This document shows positions 61,601 to 64,000 of a stretch of DNA of 64,000 nucleotides, piece by piece; position 1 is the stretch's first letter, and each line of letters opens with the position of its first letter. The DNA lies in the NCBI GenBank assembly GCA_030268105.1, contig BSDZ01000019.1:2272001-2336000 (forward strand), in the 5' to 3' direction. Both the position numbers and the translations under genes were made by a program. The stretch is from Volvox africanus (lineage: Eukaryota > Chlorophyta > Chlorophyceae > Chlamydomonadales > Volvocaceae). The notes under the pieces were generated by a model, which did no database searches, had not been told where the DNA came from, and worked only from the letters and a program-made list of their open reading frames with translations.

Positions 61601-63509
61601 CCCCCTCTGGGAAGTACCTGAACGAACCCTCAGTGCACTACCTTTCCGCATGCGCATGGGGACCCCGAACCCCTGACCCGCCTCACGTGCCAACCCCCAG
61701 GGCACTTCTGCTGCTGAGGTGAGCGTGCTCTTTCACGAGCTGCAGCACAACATCGGTCTCAGCCACGCACACAGGTAATCATGTAAAATTCAGCTAATCA
61801 TGTGTATACATTCATTTCTGACGAATACAATTAATATATGCTGCCATTCCGGGCATTGTGCTTCCACACCTGCCCCCGCTTGTTATCAAGCAAGTATGTT
61901 GTTTGTCGGAAAGCCCCACGAGGAAGGATTGTTTGCCGATTGCCGTTGCTACACTGCACAGGCTTGCATTAGTGGTCTCTCTAGATTCTTTCCCGCACCT
62001 GCTCACCAAAAGCTAATCGGTATCTGACACTGCTGGCCACCCGCCCGCTGTTCCTACTCCTGTCATTACCACGACTCGGAGTTGTTTGCAGGGGCTTTGA
62101 GGAGTACGGCGACCCCTCTGACCCAATGGGAATGTCCATGCGCGGCTCCCAGGCTGTTCGGTGCCACAACGCCCCATACAATTGGCGCATCGGCTGGGCG
62201 ACAACGGTGCCCAATGGCAACCTCACGGCCGGGAACTTCACCCTCGCTTCCAACCGCATCAGACTCACCATTCCTGGCTCGGGCTTCACCGATGCAAACA
62301 TGGTCATTGTGAACCTTGGGCGCGCAGCACACGAGGCTCCTCTGCGCTCCATTCAATACTTTTTGAGCTACCGAGTGCGCAACGAGACTCTGGGGGGCTA
62401 CGACCGCGGCCTTCCCAGCTCCTATAGCCAGAAGGTCCTCATCCACACCTACGATGGCACCTTCAGTGAGCGCGACTTCAATCGTTCCGACTTCATCGAT
62501 GCAGGGCCGCGGTTTCTTCAGAAAGACCCTGCTTTCCCGGCTGGGGACGTCTGGACTGGGCCCTTCACTCCCTTCAATTCCACGAGCGGCCTCGGCGGGG
62601 GTCTGCGTATCAAGGTGGTGTCGGTGGGGCCCTCGTCTGCGGTGGTGGAGGTGTGTCGCATGTACAGCCAGACGGAAGGGAAACCAGGCAGTGCGGAGTG
62701 TGACAGCAACCTCGACAGGGACTGGTGAGTAAGAACTACGTACACGTGGGTTGGGGGAAGAGGAGATGGGTTTAGGTTGCAAATCCAACCCAACTTAAAC
62801 CACACAGTGTCGCACTCATGCATGGACCACAACAGGCACGAGGTAAAGGCACCGGAAGCGATTATTAAGCTGTGTGGTATATGCAACTGCGAAGTGGGCC
62901 TCTACCAAGAGATGTCAGGTGGTACAAATGGGTTCGTGCCATTCGCACATTTTGGGAACTGACCGCACTAATAAAACGCCTTCGCCTGCTTGTCTCCGAG
63001 CCCACAGTGATGGCCTTCTGGCGGCAGTAGATCCAGACTGCATTGGCACGTGGGACTCCGACAGCAGCACGTCGCAGCGCCCTGCATCACAGCTGCCAGG
63101 TGCCATGGAGGGGCAGGCAGGGCAGGCAGTCTCGTCCCCACCCCCTGCACGCTCGCCGCCATCATCCCCATCCCCTGTGCGCTCAACCCGGCCACCATCT
63201 CCCCGCTCACCACCACCACGTTCACGGTCGCCGCCACCACGTGCTGTCGGTTTGGGACGTCTGGGACCATCACATTCTCCACATCCTCCGGTACCTCCAC
63301 CGTCACCTTCGCCACAAGCAATGGCACTGCCGTTGTCTCACCCCTCACCAACGCCGCCGTCGCCAATCCCGCAACCATCACCGCCACGGACACAGCCGTC
63401 GTCGCTGCCGCAGCCACCAAGACCTATGTTGCCATCATCATTGCCCAGGCCGCAACGGTCGCCACCTTCCTCAACGGCGCCGCCACTCCCTAGGTTCCCG
63501 CAGCCGTAG
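58647..63509 (+). CDS. gametolysin/VMP-type extracellular metalloproteinase B (peptidase M11)
   Basis: It is a tandem paralogue of A. Ten exons: 58647-58755, 59058-59350, 59607-59750, 60001-60087, 60283-60336, 60631-60825, 61214-61363, 61701-61774, 62092-62724, 63008-63509. They give 746 residues. Exons 4-8 have exactly the lengths of those in A (87, 54, 195, 150, 74). The N-terminus (LALVCAKIGLLCVLTVLTAA) is a signal peptide or anchor. The zinc site is HELQHNIGLSH (His356, Glu357, His360, His366), with Met-turn YGDPSDPMG (Met381). After LDRDCDGLLAAVDPDC the last exon stays open as a Pro/Ser-rich tail, similar in kind to the hydroxyproline-rich tails of Volvox VMPs. However, another frame (to TAG 63491) has far better codon bias from about 63130, so the C-terminus is uncertain. 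A lacks this tail. Confidence 0.9.
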
Positions 63510-63686
63510 TTGCCCCTTGCACCGCCCCATCAACAGCATCCCTTAACTTCGCGGCAACTTTGCGGCCGCTGCCAACACTGCATGCATAATATATGTTCTC
63601 ATAAAGCCGCGCTCCGCTCACTCTAATTTTTCCATGGGGACGCCTATTAAAAACATCAAAATCACAATCGATGCTTACGTAGTGTC

Positions 63687-63691
63687 TGTAA
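63687..63691 (+). terminator. TGTAA polyadenylation motif of metalloproteinase B
   Basis: TGTAA lies about 180 bases after the stop, at the usual distance for volvocine transcripts. Confidence 0.45.
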
Positions 63692-64000
63692 GCTGAACGA
63701 TGAGGGGATGGCTGCCCCCGTCTCCCTGCTCAGTTACCTGCTTATGCCAGGTGTTGTGCGTTTCAGCATTCCCGTACATGTGGCAGGGTACGTCGCGTTT
63801 GCACCCAGCGCACTTGTGAAGCGGATGGAGCTTGCTGTGTGGATGATTTTGCAGCTCAATACATTGTGTCTGCGCTGTATGCACAACGAGCTATGGGTAG
63901 CCGGAGATGAACTGTACAAATAAATGCACGTTGGGCATTAGACTACGTGTGTATGAGGCCGGATGGCCATGAAATGGGCCATTTCTGGCACATGGATGAG

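Noticed and set aside
62968..63420. A 150-codon minus-strand Val/Ala-rich frame
   Set aside because: It is antisense to the last exon of metalloproteinase B; low complexity explains its openness.

Overview
The window reads as nuclear DNA of a volvocine green alga (Volvox, Gonium or Chlamydomonas relative). The evidence is: genes split into many short exons with consensus GT-AG introns of about 200-1000 bases, strong C/G third-position bias in exons, abundant GT-rich, CTGTGT and trinucleotide microsatellites, TGTAA-type polyadenylation motifs, and a tandem pair of gametolysin/VMP-type (peptidase M11) extracellular-matrix metalloproteinases, a family expanded in this lineage. I rebuilt the gene models by hand from reading frame, splice consensus and phase continuity. 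None is transcript-supported.

Layout. 1-718 (-): N-terminal exons of an IRE1-type ER-stress sensor running off the left edge. 4336-5510 (+): a decayed coiled-coil gene fragment with two frame breaks. 7833-18371 (+): a 13-exon leucine-rich-repeat protein (about 1,237 residues, first exon missing) whose introns hold an AT-rich insertion and a 40-base palindrome. 18372-22440: mostly unassigned, with a stray metalloproteinase gene fragment (19.5 kb, -), a 56-base minisatellite and a weak minus-strand model. 23175-24686 (-): small RING-H2 E3 ligase. 24785-25955 (-): unknown 79-residue protein. 26531-27660 (+): an intron-containing pseudogene of coatomer zeta, carrying a LINE remnant. 30078-31742 (-): intact coatomer zeta (COPZ). 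32084-34306 (+): mitochondrial Mn superoxide dismutase, divergent from COPZ. 35622-47357 (-): a large 13-exon FANCI-like DNA-repair gene. 48021-48635 (-): orphan ORF. 49891-57284 and 58647-63509 (+): tandem M11 metalloproteinases A and B.

Functionally these are mostly unrelated housekeeping genes (unfolded-protein response, COPI vesicle coat, superoxide removal, crosslink repair, ubiquitin ligation). The exception is the metalloproteinase pair, which probably acts on the extracellular matrix or cell wall. The most informative observations are: the M11 pair shares exon architecture but also a 168-base tract with only two differences, which suggests gene conversion. Copy A has a GC-AG intron filled with a ~340-base CTGTGT array. 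Copy B ends in an exon open in two competing frames. A fragment including intron sequence from the same family lies 40 kb away in the opposite orientation. The COPZ pseudogene likewise retains introns. The locus therefore repeatedly makes DNA-level duplications.
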